Below are positions 30,395 through 39,137 of a stretch of DNA of 64,000 bases, one piece after another; the first letter of the stretch is position 1; every line of letters starts with the position of its first letter. Source of the stretch: Tenuifilum thalassicum (GTDB lineage Bacteria > Bacteroidota > Bacteroidia > Bacteroidales > Tenuifilaceae); the NCBI RefSeq assembly GCF_013265555.1, contig NZ_CP041345.1:1906581-1970580 (forward strand), given 5' to 3'. Under the pieces are notes generated by a model that did not search any database, was not told the origin of the DNA, and saw only the letters and a list, made by a program, of their open reading frames with translations. A program made the translations under genes and the position numbers.

Positions 30395-31342
30395 CTATAA
30401 TTTTAACAGTTTGCAGAATGGATGGTAATCGCCTGTTAAACCTACAGGTGAAGTATTTCTTATAGAGAAAACCGTTTCAATTGAAGAGCGAGCATCTTCA
30501 AGCCCAAAGCTATTGCCTGCAAGAATTTCCTGATAGCTAGTAGTATGAAGATCGGTAAATCCAGAGCTAAACTCTAACTCTTTATCGGCAATATGTATAG
30601 AACGATAAGTACGCTGTCCCTTTTCTTTAATTTCATTAGGAATATCGTTATAATCTACGCTTAAGAACCAGCGAACTCGAGCCCTTTCTAACTCGAGATA
30701 TCCTGCTGCTTTGTCAGGACGAGAAATATGGACAACATTTGATTTTACATCTCCAAAAATCCAGGTTAGCATATCGAAAAAGTGAACACCAATATTAGTA
30801 GCTACGCCACCTGATTTATGAACATCACCTTTCCATGAAATGAAGTACCACCGACCACGACTAGTAATGTAGGTTAAATCGATATCGAAAACTTTGTCCT
30901 TGGGTGCAGTTACAATTTGCTTTTTTAGTTCAATAATGGTTGGGTGCAGTCGAAGCTGTAGAATAGTACTTATACGTTTACCTGTTTCCTTCTCAATCTC
31001 AGCAAGGGCATCGATATTCCAAGGGTTAAGCACAATTGGCTTTTCGCAAATGGCATTAGCACCCTGACGGAGTGCAAATCGTATATGGGAATCATGTAAG
31101 TAATTTGGTGTACAAATACTAACGTAGTCAACCTTAACCCCTTGTCGCTTTAGCTTATCAATATGCCTATCGAATCGCTCATACTCAACAAAGAAGTCGG
31201 CTTCGGGGAAAAAGCTATCCATAATACCTACACAGTCGTGTTTATCCAAAGCGGCAAGCAGGTTGTTTCCTGTTTCCTTAATTGCTTTTAGGTGACGGGG
31301 CGCAATAAAGCCGGCAGCACCAATTAGCGCAAAATTCTTCAT
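30395..31342 (-). CDS. wbpB: UDP-GlcNAcA 3-dehydrogenase (WbpB/WlbA-like Gfo/Idh/MocA oxidoreductase)
   Basis: A 315-residue Gfo/Idh/MocA-family enzyme. MKNFALIGAAGFIAPRHLKA is the typical WbpB/WlbA N terminus, and the catalytic ICEKPIVLNP (E-K-P) and IGVHFFDMLTWIFG with its histidine are in place. It oxidises C3 of UDP-GlcNAc uronic acid to the 3-keto form, using NAD recycled with 2-oxoglutarate in known homologues. The product is the substrate of the WbpE-like aminotransferase encoded two genes upstream. Gaps to both neighbours are 2-3 nt, which supports a single operon. Confidence 0.92.
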   Translation of the reverse strand: MKNFALIGAAGFIAPRHLKAIKETGNNLLAALDKHDCVGIMDSFFPEADFFVEYERFDRHIDKLKRQGVKVDYVSICTPNYLHDSHIRFALRQGANAICEKPIVLNPWNIDALAEIEKETGKRISTILQLRLHPTIIELKKQIVTAPKDKVFDIDLTYITSRGRWYFISWKGDVHKSGGVATNIGVHFFDMLTWIFGDVKSNVVHISRPDKAAGYLELERARVRWFLSVDYNDIPNEIKEKGQRTYRSIHIADKELEFSSGFTDLHTTSYQEILAGNSFGLEDARSSIETVFSIRNTSPVGLTGDYHPFCKLLKL

Positions 31343-31345
31343 GAT

Positions 31346-31924
31346 TTACTCAATTCTAAAAACATTATCGTTTTCAAGTTTATACTTCTGACCGCTTTCG
31401 GGGCAAATGGCAATTCCTTCGCCATTGAATTCTAGTCGGTGACCATACTCACTCATCCAACCAATTTGGCGGGCAGGATTACCAACAACAAGAGCATAGG
31501 GCTTAACATCTTTTGTAACCACAGCGCCAGCACCAACAAATGAATATTCCCCTAGAGTAATGCCACAAACTATAGTAGCATTGGCCCCAATAGTTGCACT
31601 GCGCTTTACAAGAGTAGTTAAATACTCACTTTTACGATTTATAGCACTTCGTGGGTTTATTACGTTTGTGAAAACCATTGAGGGACCAAGAAAAACATCA
31701 TCCTCGCATATAACTCCCGTGTAGATTGAAACATTATTCTGTACCTTAACATTCTTTCCTAACTTCACTCCAGGGGAAACAACCACATTCTGTCCAATAT
31801 TACAATTTTCTCCTATTTGGCAACCTGTCATTATATGGCTAAAATGCCAAATCTTGGTTCCTTTACCTATTGTGCATCCTTCGTCGATTACAGCAGTTTC
31901 ATGGGCAAAGAATTCTTTTTCCAT
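31346..31924 (-). CDS. wbpD: UDP-2-acetamido-3-amino-2,3-dideoxy-glucuronate N-acetyltransferase (WbpD/WlbB-like)
   Basis: About 192 residues of left-handed beta-helix. The start [20 protein letters not shown] and [20 protein letters not shown], with the catalytic histidine in the helix, and the loop [19 protein letters not shown] are characteristic of WbpD/WlbB. It acetylates the 3-amino group made by the WbpE-like enzyme with acetyl-CoA, giving UDP-GlcNAc(3NAc)A. I start at the ATG 31924; a TTG six codons earlier is the alternative. It lies between the aminotransferase and wbpB with short gaps. Confidence 0.93.
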   Translation of the reverse strand: MEKEFFAHETAVIDEGCTIGKGTKIWHFSHIMTGCQIGENCNIGQNVVVSPGVKLGKNVKVQNNVSIYTGVICEDDVFLGPSMVFTNVINPRSAINRKSEYLTTLVKRSATIGANATIVCGITLGEYSFVGAGAVVTKDVKPYALVVGNPARQIGWMSEYGHRLEFNGEGIAICPESGQKYKLENDNVFRIE

Positions 31925-31944
31925 AGCGTAAAATTTACTCAAAT

Positions 31945-33075
31945 TTAGTAATTAAGGGCTTCCAGCAAAGAATCTGCTATAAATTTTATTTCCTCTTCGG
32001 TTAGTTCGGTATGCATGGGTAATGAGAGCACTGAATCTGAAAGCAACTCTGAAACTTGAAAAGATCTGCTATTACTCTGTTTATAAGGCTCAAATGCCTT
32101 TTGTTTGTGCAGGGGAATGGGATAATAAATCATAGAAGGGATTCCCTTTTCAGCTAGTTTCTTTTGAACCTTCGCCCTATCCGTTTCAACTAATTTTAAA
32201 GTATACTGATGAAATATATGATTGCTCCAACTTGCCCTTTTAGGGGTAATTAGTTTGGAACAACTCCTAAGAAGATTATCGTATGCATTAGCAGCATTTA
32301 TTCTTGATGCATTATACTCATCCAAATACTTTAGTTTAACACGTAGAATAGCTGCCTGTATTGAATCAAGTCGTGAATTAACACCGATTCTATCGTGGTG
32401 GTAACGCACCTTCATCCCATGGTTGGCAATTGAGCGAATTTCTGCTGCCAATTCATCGTCGTTAGTAAATAGTGCACCTCCATCGCCATAGCATCCTAAG
32501 TTTTTGGATGGGAAAAACGAAGTTGTACCAATTGTCCCAATCGTTCCTGCTTTAGCTATCTTCCCTTCAGCATGATAGTAATCGGCTCCAAGAGCTTGAG
32601 CAGTATCTTCCACAACATACAAGTTATGTTTTTGGGCAATTCTCATTATCTCATCCATATTGGCACACTGTCCAAACAGATGAACAGGGATGATTGCCTT
32701 TGTATTTGGGGTAATAGCTTCTTCCAACTTGCTAATATCCATGGTAAAGGTAGATGGATCAACATCTACAATAATGGGAGTTAGGCCAAGCAATGCAACA
32801 ACCTCAACCGTTGCTATAAAAGTGAAATCGGGTGTAATAACCTCGTCGCCAGGCTTTAAACCCAGAGCCATGAGGGCAATTTGCAGGGCATCGGTCCCAT
32901 TTGCACAGCCAATAACGTGCCTTACATTAAGATAAGAGGCCAGCTCGTCCTGAAACAAGCCGACCTCTTTTCCTTTAATAAATGCTGAACTATCTATTAC
33001 TTCTTGAATGGCAACATCAACCTCATCTTTAATTCTTTGATACTGCCGTTTTAAGTCGCACATTTGAATGTTCAT
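31945..33075 (-). CDS. wbpE: UDP-2-acetamido-3-keto-glucuronate aminotransferase (WbpE/WlbC-like, DegT family)
   Basis: PLP aminotransferase of about 376 residues. [57 protein letters not shown] and [14 protein letters not shown], holding the Schiff-base lysine, match the WbpE/WlbC group. It aminates C3 of the keto sugar with glutamate. The correct start is the ATG at 33075 (MNIQMCDLK). A longer frame with 12 more codons is encoded by the heptamer repeat upstream and should be ignored. It is the first gene of the wbp-type operon. The promoter is expected in the repeat-bearing gap to 33209. Confidence 0.93.
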   Translation of the reverse strand: MNIQMCDLKRQYQRIKDEVDVAIQEVIDSSAFIKGKEVGLFQDELASYLNVRHVIGCANGTDALQIALMALGLKPGDEVITPDFTFIATVEVVALLGLTPIIVDVDPSTFTMDISKLEEAITPNTKAIIPVHLFGQCANMDEIMRIAQKHNLYVVEDTAQALGADYYHAEGKIAKAGTIGTIGTTSFFPSKNLGCYGDGGALFTNDDELAAEIRSIANHGMKVRYHHDRIGVNSRLDSIQAAILRVKLKYLDEYNASRINAANAYDNLLRSCSKLITPKRASWSNHIFHQYTLKLVETDRAKVQKKLAEKGIPSMIYYPIPLHKQKAFEPYKQSNSRSFQVSELLSDSVLSLPMHTELTEEEIKFIADSLLEALNY

Positions 33076-33081
33076 TGCTGA

Positions 33082-33144
33082 AAGGTTTAAGGTTCTATGT
33101 TCAAAGTTCAAGGTTTATGGTTTAAAGTTTAAGGTTTGAAATTC
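33082..33144. repeat. degenerate heptamer repeat upstream of wbpE
   Basis: Nine 7-bp units in phase on the plus strand: AAGGTTT, AAGGTTC, TATGTTC, AAAGTTC, AAGGTTT, ATGGTTT, AAAGTTT, AAGGTTT, GAAATTC. It starts 7 bp from the wbpE start codon, as the larger array starts next to the capI-like start. It is the fifth site of this repeat family in the locus. Confidence 0.85.
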
Positions 33145-33209
33145 AATGCTAGTCATACTATTACAGACAGTAATTACTATTAAATGCTAAACACATAAAC
33201 CAAAACTAC

Positions 33210-34745
33210 TTACTTTGCATAGTTAATTGCACGTGTTTCGCGGATTACAGTAATCTTAACCTGTCCTGGATAAGTCATCTCATCCTGAATCTTCTTAGCT
33301 ATTTCGAATGAGAGTTTATTTGCTTCCTCGTCTGAAACCTTTTCACTACCAACTATCACACGTAATTCTCTACCAGCTTGTATTGCATATGTTTTAAGTA
33401 CTCCAGGATATGATAGCGCAAGGTCTTCCATCTCTTTAAGTCGCTTAATGTAAGATTCCACAACCTCTCTTCGAGCACCAGGGCGAGCGCCTGATATTGC
33501 ATCGCAAACCTGAACAATAGGAGCAATTAGCGTTGTCATCTCTACTTCGTCGTGATGCGAGCCAATTGCATTGCAAACCTCAGGTTTCTCTTTATATTTT
33601 TCAGCTAGTTTCATACCAAGAACTGCATGTGGCAATTCTGGTTCGTCATCGGGTACTTTGCCTATATCGTGAAGCAATCCTGCACGTTTAGCAATTTTAG
33701 GATTAAGCCCTAATTCTGATGCCATGATGGCACAAAGGTTGGCTACCTCGCGTGAGTGCTGTAGCAAGTTTTGACCGTAGGAAGAACGGTACTTCATCTT
33801 ACCAACCAAGCGAATAAGTTCAGGATGTAGTCCATGAATACCCAAATCAATAGTTGTACGTTTACCCACTTCAATAATTTCGTCCTCAACCTGTTTTTGT
33901 ACTTTCTGTACCACCTCCTCAATTCTGGCAGGATGAATTCTACCATCGGTAACAAGTTGGTGAAGAGCAAGGCGTGCAATTTCACGGCGCACAGGGTCGA
34001 ACGCAGAAAGAATGATTGCTTCAGGGGTGTCGTCAACAATAATTTCAACACCTGTTGCAGCCTCAAGAGCTCGGATATTTCGTCCTTCGCGCCCAATTAT
34101 TCGTCCTTTAATCTCATCGGAATCAATGTTGAAGACAGTAACAGAATTTTCGATTGCTGTTTCAGTGGCAACACGCTGAATGCTTTGCACAACAATTCGT
34201 TTTGCCTCCTTAGTTGCAGTCATTTTTGCCTCATCAACAATTTCGTTAATGTACGACATGGCCTGGGTTTTGGCCTCAGCTTTGAGAGATTCAATCAACT
34301 GATTTTTAGCTTCATCGGCCGACATTCCAGAAATAGCTTCAAGCTTTTCAATTTGAACCCTATGCATTTTATCGAGTTCCTCGTTGCGTTTCTCAACAAG
34401 TTCCATTTGAGCGGTAAGGTTCTCACGAATGGCATCAACTTCCTTCTGTTTGCGCTGAAGATCTTCGAATTTTTGAGATAGTTGTAACTCTTTTTGCTTT
34501 ATGCGATTTTCAGCTTGAGCTATTCTATTATTCTTTTCGGAAATCACCTTATCGTGTTCCGATTTTAGCTGAAGGAACTTTTCTTTTGCTTGAAGTATTT
34601 TCTCTTTCCGAATAACTTCGGCTTCCACTTCGGCCTCCTTAATCATTTTAGTCCGCTTTTTGTTTAAAGCCGAATTCCACATGAAGTATGAAATCACACT
34701 CCCGAGAGAAAACGCTAAAACACCGACTATAATTGTAACTATCAT
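33210..34745 (-). CDS. rny: ribonuclease Y
   Basis: Membrane-anchored endoribonuclease that starts mRNA decay. From the ATG at 34745 the protein has an N-terminal membrane helix ([20 protein letters not shown]), a long charged coiled coil (about residues 25-175), a KH domain with [19 protein letters not shown], and an HD domain with [13 protein letters not shown] and LLHDIGK, the metal-binding H...HD pair. About 511 residues, normal for the family. An in-frame ATG at 34784 would put the start inside the terminator stem of the upstream 6S-like RNA, which argues for the shorter form. Confidence 0.96.
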   Translation of the reverse strand: MIVTIIVGVLAFSLGSVISYFMWNSALNKKRTKMIKEAEVEAEVIRKEKILQAKEKFLQLKSEHDKVISEKNNRIAQAENRIKQKELQLSQKFEDLQRKQKEVDAIRENLTAQMELVEKRNEELDKMHRVQIEKLEAISGMSADEAKNQLIESLKAEAKTQAMSYINEIVDEAKMTATKEAKRIVVQSIQRVATETAIENSVTVFNIDSDEIKGRIIGREGRNIRALEAATGVEIIVDDTPEAIILSAFDPVRREIARLALHQLVTDGRIHPARIEEVVQKVQKQVEDEIIEVGKRTTIDLGIHGLHPELIRLVGKMKYRSSYGQNLLQHSREVANLCAIMASELGLNPKIAKRAGLLHDIGKVPDDEPELPHAVLGMKLAEKYKEKPEVCNAIGSHHDEVEMTTLIAPIVQVCDAISGARPGARREVVESYIKRLKEMEDLALSYPGVLKTYAIQAGRELRVIVGSEKVSDEEANKLSFEIAKKIQDEMTYPGQVKITVIRETRAINYAK

Positions 34746-34771
34746 AATTAAACTATTTAGATTATATATAT

Positions 34772-34972
34772 AAAAAACCCGCATTATGCCTTAAATTTAT
34801 GTAGAAACCCCAGTTCTAACATGGGTGGAGCGGCCATCCGATTCAGACTACCAGCGTCTCCCGAAGGAAATCCCGAACAAGCGGTAAACAGGCCTGTCTT
34901 AGGCGGAGAAAGTCCTACTCCAATTTTAGTAGTGTTGAGTTTCGCAAAAACGTTAAGGCGATAATGCGGGCA
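34772..34972 (-). ncRNA. 6S-like RNA (regulator of RNA polymerase)
   Basis: A gene-free stretch of about 195 nt between zapA and rny that is clearly structured. Its 5' end CCCGCATTATCGCCTTAA (34970-34953) pairs with its 3' end TTAAGGCATAATGCGGG (34793-34777) over 17 bp with one bulge, and six U residues follow (34777-34772), so the stem also forms a terminator. Inside, CTA/TAG and TGGAG/CTCCA can pair around an internal open region, as in the 6S bubble. Length, long closing stem and position downstream of zapA match 6S RNAs known from other bacteria. The 6S call is by position and shape, not by sequence search. Confidence 0.72.
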
Positions 34973-34979
34973 ATACTAT

Positions 34980-35285
34980 TTACAAAGAACTCGTGCTATG
35001 CTTACTAATAAATGAACCTAACCATTGATCTAACTCATTGATCTCACTTAACAGTTCTGAAGAATTATTACTATCCTCACACTCAATAAGTTTAATCACA
35101 AACTGAAGCGCTGCCATGGCAAGATAGTCCTGAATATCTTTATCGCTGTATCGTTGCTTGTACTGTAAGACTTTATCGTTTATCAACTTAGCAGCCTTAC
35201 GGATCTTCTCCTCATCATTCCTGTCGATTTTGAGGGGATAATACCTGTCGGCTACATTTACATTAATTGATAACTTATCGTCCAT
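34980..35285 (-). CDS. zapA: cell division protein ZapA
   Basis: A 101-residue protein with the ZapA layout: an N-terminal beta-alpha head (SINVNVADRYYPLKIDRNDEEKIRKAAKLIND) and a C-terminal coiled coil (about 50-85, AMAALQFVIKLIE). ZapA tetramers crosslink FtsZ filaments at the division ring. It lies 15 nt after the small coiled-coil gene at 35301-35594 and just before the 6S-like RNA. The first promoter upstream is the one at 35613-35644, so both division genes are probably cotranscribed. Confidence 0.88.
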   Translation of the reverse strand: MDDKLSINVNVADRYYPLKIDRNDEEKIRKAAKLINDKVLQYKQRYSDKDIQDYLAMAALQFVIKLIECEDSNNSSELLSEINELDQWLGSFISKHSTSSL

Positions 35286-35300
35286 TTTCAGCGCTAGGTT

Positions 35301-35594
35301 CTATTTATTAAGTAAAGCAATACACCTATCAATTTCCCGCACAATCCGGTTCACCTTAATTTTGGCCTCATGCATATCAAGTTCTCCAGACTTGAGCGCT
35401 TTGGCCAGCTTTAACCGGGTATAACGCTCTTCAAGCTCAGCACAGGCATTGTCCTTATCTTTCAACTTGGCTTCAAGTTCCGCAACCTGTGCCTTTAAAT
35501 GGTCATTCTCTTGCCTTACCTTTTCATACATTAAAACAAGAGTTTGCACCTTATGTTTAATATTCTCTATTATATTGCTTGAAGTATCGTTCAT
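35301..35594 (-). CDS. small coiled-coil protein, possible ZapB-like division factor
   Basis: A 97-residue protein that is almost entirely heptad-rich coiled coil (about residues 10-60: VLMYEKVRQENDHLKAQVAELEAKLKD), with no signal peptide or membrane helix. ZapB of enterobacteria is a similar short coiled coil that binds ZapA, and genes of this type commonly precede zapA in Bacteroidota. Direct sequence similarity to ZapB cannot be judged by eye, so function is inferred from the neighbour. ATG at 35594, with a good promoter just upstream. Confidence 0.75.
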   Translation of the reverse strand: MNDTSSNIIENIKHKVQTLVLMYEKVRQENDHLKAQVAELEAKLKDKDNACAELEERYTRLKLAKALKSGELDMHEAKIKVNRIVREIDRCIALLNK

Positions 35595-35612
35595 ATCCCA
35601 GATAAAGTTTTA

Positions 35613-35644
35613 CAAAGTTATACAATGCCATTTCAAAAAACAAA
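35613..35644 (-). promoter_or_regulatory. Bacteroidota-type promoter of the zapB-like/zapA operon
   Basis: On the minus strand TTTG (35644-35641), 20 nt, then TAACTTTG (35620-35613), which fits the TTTG/TAnnTTTG consensus of the primary sigma factor in Bacteroidota. Transcription would start near 35607, about 12 nt before the ATG at 35594. Confidence 0.7.
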
Positions 35645-35751
35645 TATTGTAAACGATTTTTAACGCCTACGTATCTGCCATATATTAAGGACATTATAAA
35701 TATTTTTAACCAATCTTATCAAAAATCACATAGTAGATCGACTAGGTTTTA

Positions 35752-35759
35752 TATTTTTG
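35752..35759 (+). promoter_or_regulatory. -7 box of the M23 peptidase promoter
   Basis: TATTTTTG matches TAnnTTTG and lies 20 nt before the ATG at 35780. No clear TTTG -33 box stands upstream, so it is a weaker call. Confidence 0.45.
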
Positions 35760-35779
35760 GGAGTAAACATTTTTTGTAT

Positions 35780-37477
35780 ATGCGATTCTGGTATATTATC
35801 ATTTTATTCATAACTCCTAAACTTTTAAGTGCTCAAACTAACCAATTTATTCAACCATTAAAACTTCCACCAGCCTTTTCTGGGGCATTTGGAGATATTA
35901 GAAACAACCATTTTCATTCTGGTGTCGATATTAGGACTAGGGGACGTACTGGATATAAAGTTTATTCCATAGCCAATGGCTATGTTTCACGAATAAAAGT
36001 AAGTCCAGTTGGTTTTGGAAAAGCAATTTATATTAATCACCCGAATGGGACAACCGCGGTTTATGCTCATCTACAAGAATTCAAAGGGGCTATTGCCAAA
36101 TATGTTGAGAATGCACAATACTCCAAAAAGACGTTTGAAATAGAGCTTTTCCCAAAACCATCGGAACTACCAGTAAACCAAGGTAATATTATAGGACTAA
36201 CGGGTAATAGTGGCAGTTCGGGTGGCCCTCATCTACACTTTGAGGTAAGGGAAACATCAACACAGAAAATCATAAATCCCTTCAAGTTTTTTGAGCAATG
36301 GGTTAACATTGATGTTAATGGACCTATTTTTAAAAATTTGGTAGTTTACACTATTGACAGCATCAACTACCTAACTGATAATTTGAACCTTACCAAACAC
36401 CGAATACTTGTTAATAATAAAAAATACTATTTAAAAGACACGATTGAAGCATCTGGGAAAGTTGGCTTTGCAATTGAAGTGCACGATTACATAAACCGCT
36501 CAAGTTTAAAGACAGGAGTAAAAAAGATTGCTCTTAAGATTGATAATGAAACGTTTTTCTCACTTGAACTTGAAAAATTTGCATTTTCGGAAACAAGGTA
36601 TGCTAACTCTTTTGCTGGTTTATTAGGAAATAGAACTAACAAAAAACTTTACAAGCTTTGGAAAGAACCTAACTGCTATTTCTCAGGGTTAAAATTGCCT
36701 CAAGAACCTAGTTTTATTGATGTTGAAAATGGGAAAGTTTACAAAATAGATATTTACGCGTGGGACCATGCAAATAATATGTCTACTTTATCATTTTATC
36801 TATTAGGTGTGGAACAGCGATTTACTGGAAAAAACAACATCAATAATGATGGTAAGATACATCTAGTTAGATGGAACAAAGAAAAAGCAATAGAGACCTT
36901 AAATTACAAGGTAATCTTTCCTGCCAAATGTCTTTTTCACGACATGTTAATTAGAGTTGAGGAGCATAAAGAATCTAACCTACCATTTCAATCTATCAAT
37001 ATCCACAACACCAAGACAAAAACCTTCAAAAGATATACTTTAAAGTACAACACTAAAGGAATTCCAGACTCTTTATCATCTAAGGCCTACATTGCAAAAA
37101 TCAATGGTAAAGGTTACGAGTACGTTGGGAGTAGTAGAAGTCAAAACTGGGTTACAGCATCATGTAATAGTTTTGGGAAATTTACTCTTTTGGTCGATAC
37201 CATTTCGCCACAAATTGTCACACAGAACTTGATGCCTAATTCAAAGTTTGATGGCTCGACAATAAGGTATAAGCTAATAGACAACACTGGAATTAAAACA
37301 TATAATGGTTTTATTGATGGGAAATGGGTCCTATTTGAGTGGGATCCAAAGAGTGGAATTTTATCTCACCAAATTAGCACCAAGCGTGTATCACCTAATA
37401 AATGGCATACCATTAAAATTATTGTCACTGATTACCTGGATAACAAATCGGAATATTTTACGAAATTTTACTGGTAA
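35780..37477 (+). CDS. secreted M23-family metallopeptidase
   Basis: About 565 residues with a signal peptide (MRFWYIIILFITPKLLSAQ). The LytM/M23 domain is N-terminal: FRxNHFHSGVD-like zinc ligands at residues 44-50 (HFHSGVD), ANGYVSRIKVS, YAHLQEF, and the catalytic GGPHLHFEVRE. The remaining 400 residues look like beta-rich modules with no family I recognise. M23 enzymes cut peptidoglycan crosslinks; some act as scaffolds, but here all zinc ligands are present. I chose the ATG at 35780 because the TTG at 35774 leaves a poor signal peptide start. It is transcribed away from zapA. Confidence 0.87.
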   Translation: MRFWYIIILFITPKLLSAQTNQFIQPLKLPPAFSGAFGDIRNNHFHSGVDIRTRGRTGYKVYSIANGYVSRIKVSPVGFGKAIYINHPNGTTAVYAHLQEFKGAIAKYVENAQYSKKTFEIELFPKPSELPVNQGNIIGLTGNSGSSGGPHLHFEVRETSTQKIINPFKFFEQWVNIDVNGPIFKNLVVYTIDSINYLTDNLNLTKHRILVNNKKYYLKDTIEASGKVGFAIEVHDYINRSSLKTGVKKIALKIDNETFFSLELEKFAFSETRYANSFAGLLGNRTNKKLYKLWKEPNCYFSGLKLPQEPSFIDVENGKVYKIDIYAWDHANNMSTLSFYLLGVEQRFTGKNNINNDGKIHLVRWNKEKAIETLNYKVIFPAKCLFHDMLIRVEEHKESNLPFQSINIHNTKTKTFKRYTLKYNTKGIPDSLSSKAYIAKINGKGYEYVGSSRSQNWVTASCNSFGKFTLLVDTISPQIVTQNLMPNSKFDGSTIRYKLIDNTGIKTYNGFIDGKWVLFEWDPKSGILSHQISTKRVSPNKWHTIKIIVTDYLDNKSEYFTKFYW

Positions 37478-37481
37478 TAGC

Positions 37482-37489
37482 TAACTTTG
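37482..37489 (+). promoter_or_regulatory. possible -7 box for the acyltransferase gene
   Basis: TAACTTTG fits TAnnTTTG and lies 20 nt before the TTG start at 37509, right after the stop of the M23 gene. No good -33 box is visible, and read-through from the M23 gene is also possible. Confidence 0.4.
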
Positions 37490-37508
37490 CCAAATAAATT
37501 GTTTAGAG

Positions 37509-38387
37509 TTGATTACCCTTTTTTACTTTATACTATTCCTGATTTCCATTTTAATTGTATCCATCATACCATGGTGGCTCTTGTATAGATACAGCGATTT
37601 AATGGCTAAGCTGCTACACGATGTAATTAAATACAGGGTTAAAGTTACACGAAGTAATTTGAGGCTAGCCTTTCCGGAAAAAGAGGAGAGCGAACTAGTT
37701 GCAATAGAAAAGAAGTCGTACCAGAATTTAGCCGACATATCCGTTGAAGCCCTTAAGGGCTTTACAATGCGGAACTCAATAATCAGGCAACGTCACAGAA
37801 TAGTTAATCCAGAAATTTTAGATCATTTTTATAAGAACAATCAGAGTTTAATAGGTGTAACTGGACATTTATTCAACTGGGAATGGGGCGCTCTATCGGC
37901 GGGCATACAGCTAAAACACCACCCAATTGCCGTTTACAAACCACTAAGTAACAAGCTAATCGATTGGTTCATAAAATGGAGCAGGACTATTAGAGGGACA
38001 GAACTAGTACCTATGAATCAAACCTTTGAAACGTTCAATAAGAATGCAGGCAAACCATGTTTGTACATTCTTGTTGCCGACCAAAGCCCTTCTAAGGTCG
38101 CGAAAGCACATTGGGTAAACTTTTTCAACCAGGACACTGCATGCATTCACGGCCCAGAGAAATATGCTAAACTATATAACTACCCTTTGGTTTATATCGA
38201 TATTAAAAGAGAAAAAAGAGGCTTCTACCATGTAGAATTAGAAGTTCTTTGCGAGAATCCGCGTGAACTTGCCGAAGGTGAGGTTACTAAAATTTACATG
38301 AATAGACTAGAACAAAGCATTAGAGAAAATCCAGAAGGTTGGCTGTGGACACATAGGAGATGGAAAAGAAAAAGAAAGCCTGCTTAA
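37509..38387 (+). CDS. lipid A biosynthesis lauroyl/myristoyl acyltransferase (LpxL/HtrB-like)
   Basis: A 292-residue inner-membrane protein that adds a secondary acyl chain to the lipid A precursor. It has one N-terminal membrane helix, then YRVKVTRSNLRLAFPEKEE, the catalytic H-x4-E in GHLFNWEWGAL, DQSPSKVAKAHWVNFFNQDTACI and the C-terminal NPEGWLWTHRRWKRKR, all standard for the LpxL/HtrB family. The start is TTG at 37509; the next methionine is at codon 32 and would remove the membrane anchor. The presence of this gene agrees with an LPS-bearing Gram-negative cell. Which chain it adds is not visible. Confidence 0.88.
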   Translation: MITLFYFILFLISILIVSIIPWWLLYRYSDLMAKLLHDVIKYRVKVTRSNLRLAFPEKEESELVAIEKKSYQNLADISVEALKGFTMRNSIIRQRHRIVNPEILDHFYKNNQSLIGVTGHLFNWEWGALSAGIQLKHHPIAVYKPLSNKLIDWFIKWSRTIRGTELVPMNQTFETFNKNAGKPCLYILVADQSPSKVAKAHWVNFFNQDTACIHGPEKYAKLYNYPLVYIDIKREKRGFYHVELEVLCENPRELAEGEVTKIYMNRLEQSIRENPEGWLWTHRRWKRKRKPA

Positions 38388-38401
38388 ACTTTGGTTTGCT
38401 T

Positions 38402-38431
38402 TTTGAAAGAGTTATGATTATAGTATCTTTG
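38402..38431 (+). promoter_or_regulatory. promoter of the secreted protein/anmK unit
   Basis: TTTG (38402-38405), 18 nt, TATCTTTG (38424-38431), ATG at 38448. A close match to the Bacteroidota TTTG/TAnnTTTG promoter. Confidence 0.65.
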
Positions 38432-38447
38432 AAAAAAATATAAAACT

Positions 38448-39137
38448 ATGAGAAGAACTAATACTATTTTTCTAACCCTAATTTTATTTTCAATAAGCAC
38501 ACAAAGTTTCGCTCAAAAGTTCAGGAAGAAAGAGGTAGCACTAATATCGTATAAGGTAAGCATCGACCATGATTATTATGAAAAATTCACCGCTTTTTCT
38601 AGTCTATTCCGCGAACCTGTTAAGCCTGAGTTGGACAGGATTACCTCGCACCTAACTGTTGACATATGGTACTTAATTAAACAAAGACTAACCGAAGACG
38701 TAGGTATGCTTCTACTACCAATTGATGCATATGGTAAAAAGTTCTCATACAACGAGTATGGGTTTCCTGATGTTGGAATAAACAGGGCATTACGAAAAGG
38801 AAACTCAAAATATTACATCAGCATTGATGTTGATATTAGCCCAGAATTTGCGGCTAACTATATAAATAAAATCATAGCCGACTCATCACAAATTGTTCAA
38901 CTTAAAGAGAACCAACTAAAACCAAAGGTTACAATTAAGATGAACATTTACAATAACAGGGGTGTAATTCCAGTTAAAATAGCGAAAGGCGAAGCTCTTT
39001 CTAAAGACATTATTGATTTAGACGAAAAATATTTCGATGGCTTAGTTAATTCTAACTTCAACACACCACACGAGACATTGTATAAACTAGTAAACGAAGC
39101 CATAAATAATTTAACAATAAGCGTCTACTCCCGTTAA
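38448..39137 (+). CDS. secreted protein of unknown function
   Basis: 229 residues with a clear signal peptide (MRRTNTIFLTLILFSISTQSFAQ). I do not recognise a family. The mature part is mixed alpha/beta with ISIDVDISPEF and a conserved-looking KVTIKMNIYNNRGVIPVKIAKGEA region. No catalytic motif, lipobox or membrane helix is seen. It has its own promoter and its stop codon directly touches the anmK ATG, so the two are likely translated together. A periplasmic role linked to cell-wall recycling is only a guess from the neighbour. Confidence 0.75.
   Translation: MRRTNTIFLTLILFSISTQSFAQKFRKKEVALISYKVSIDHDYYEKFTAFSSLFREPVKPELDRITSHLTVDIWYLIKQRLTEDVGMLLLPIDAYGKKFSYNEYGFPDVGINRALRKGNSKYYISIDVDISPEFAANYINKIIADSSQIVQLKENQLKPKVTIKMNIYNNRGVIPVKIAKGEALSKDIIDLDEKYFDGLVNSNFNTPHETLYKLVNEAINNLTISVYSR

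Noticed and set aside
33076-33111. Extended N terminus of the WbpE-like protein
   Set aside because: The extra 12 codons come from the heptamer repeat; family members begin at the MCDLKRQY region.
33834-34481. Plus-strand open frame of 215 codons
   Set aside because: It is the shadow of the coiled-coil and KH part of rny; the asparagine-, phenylalanine- and leucine-rich composition is that of an antisense frame.
34746-34784. Longer rny start at 34784
   Set aside because: It would place the start codon in the terminator stem of the 6S-like RNA and adds residues not typical before the membrane anchor.
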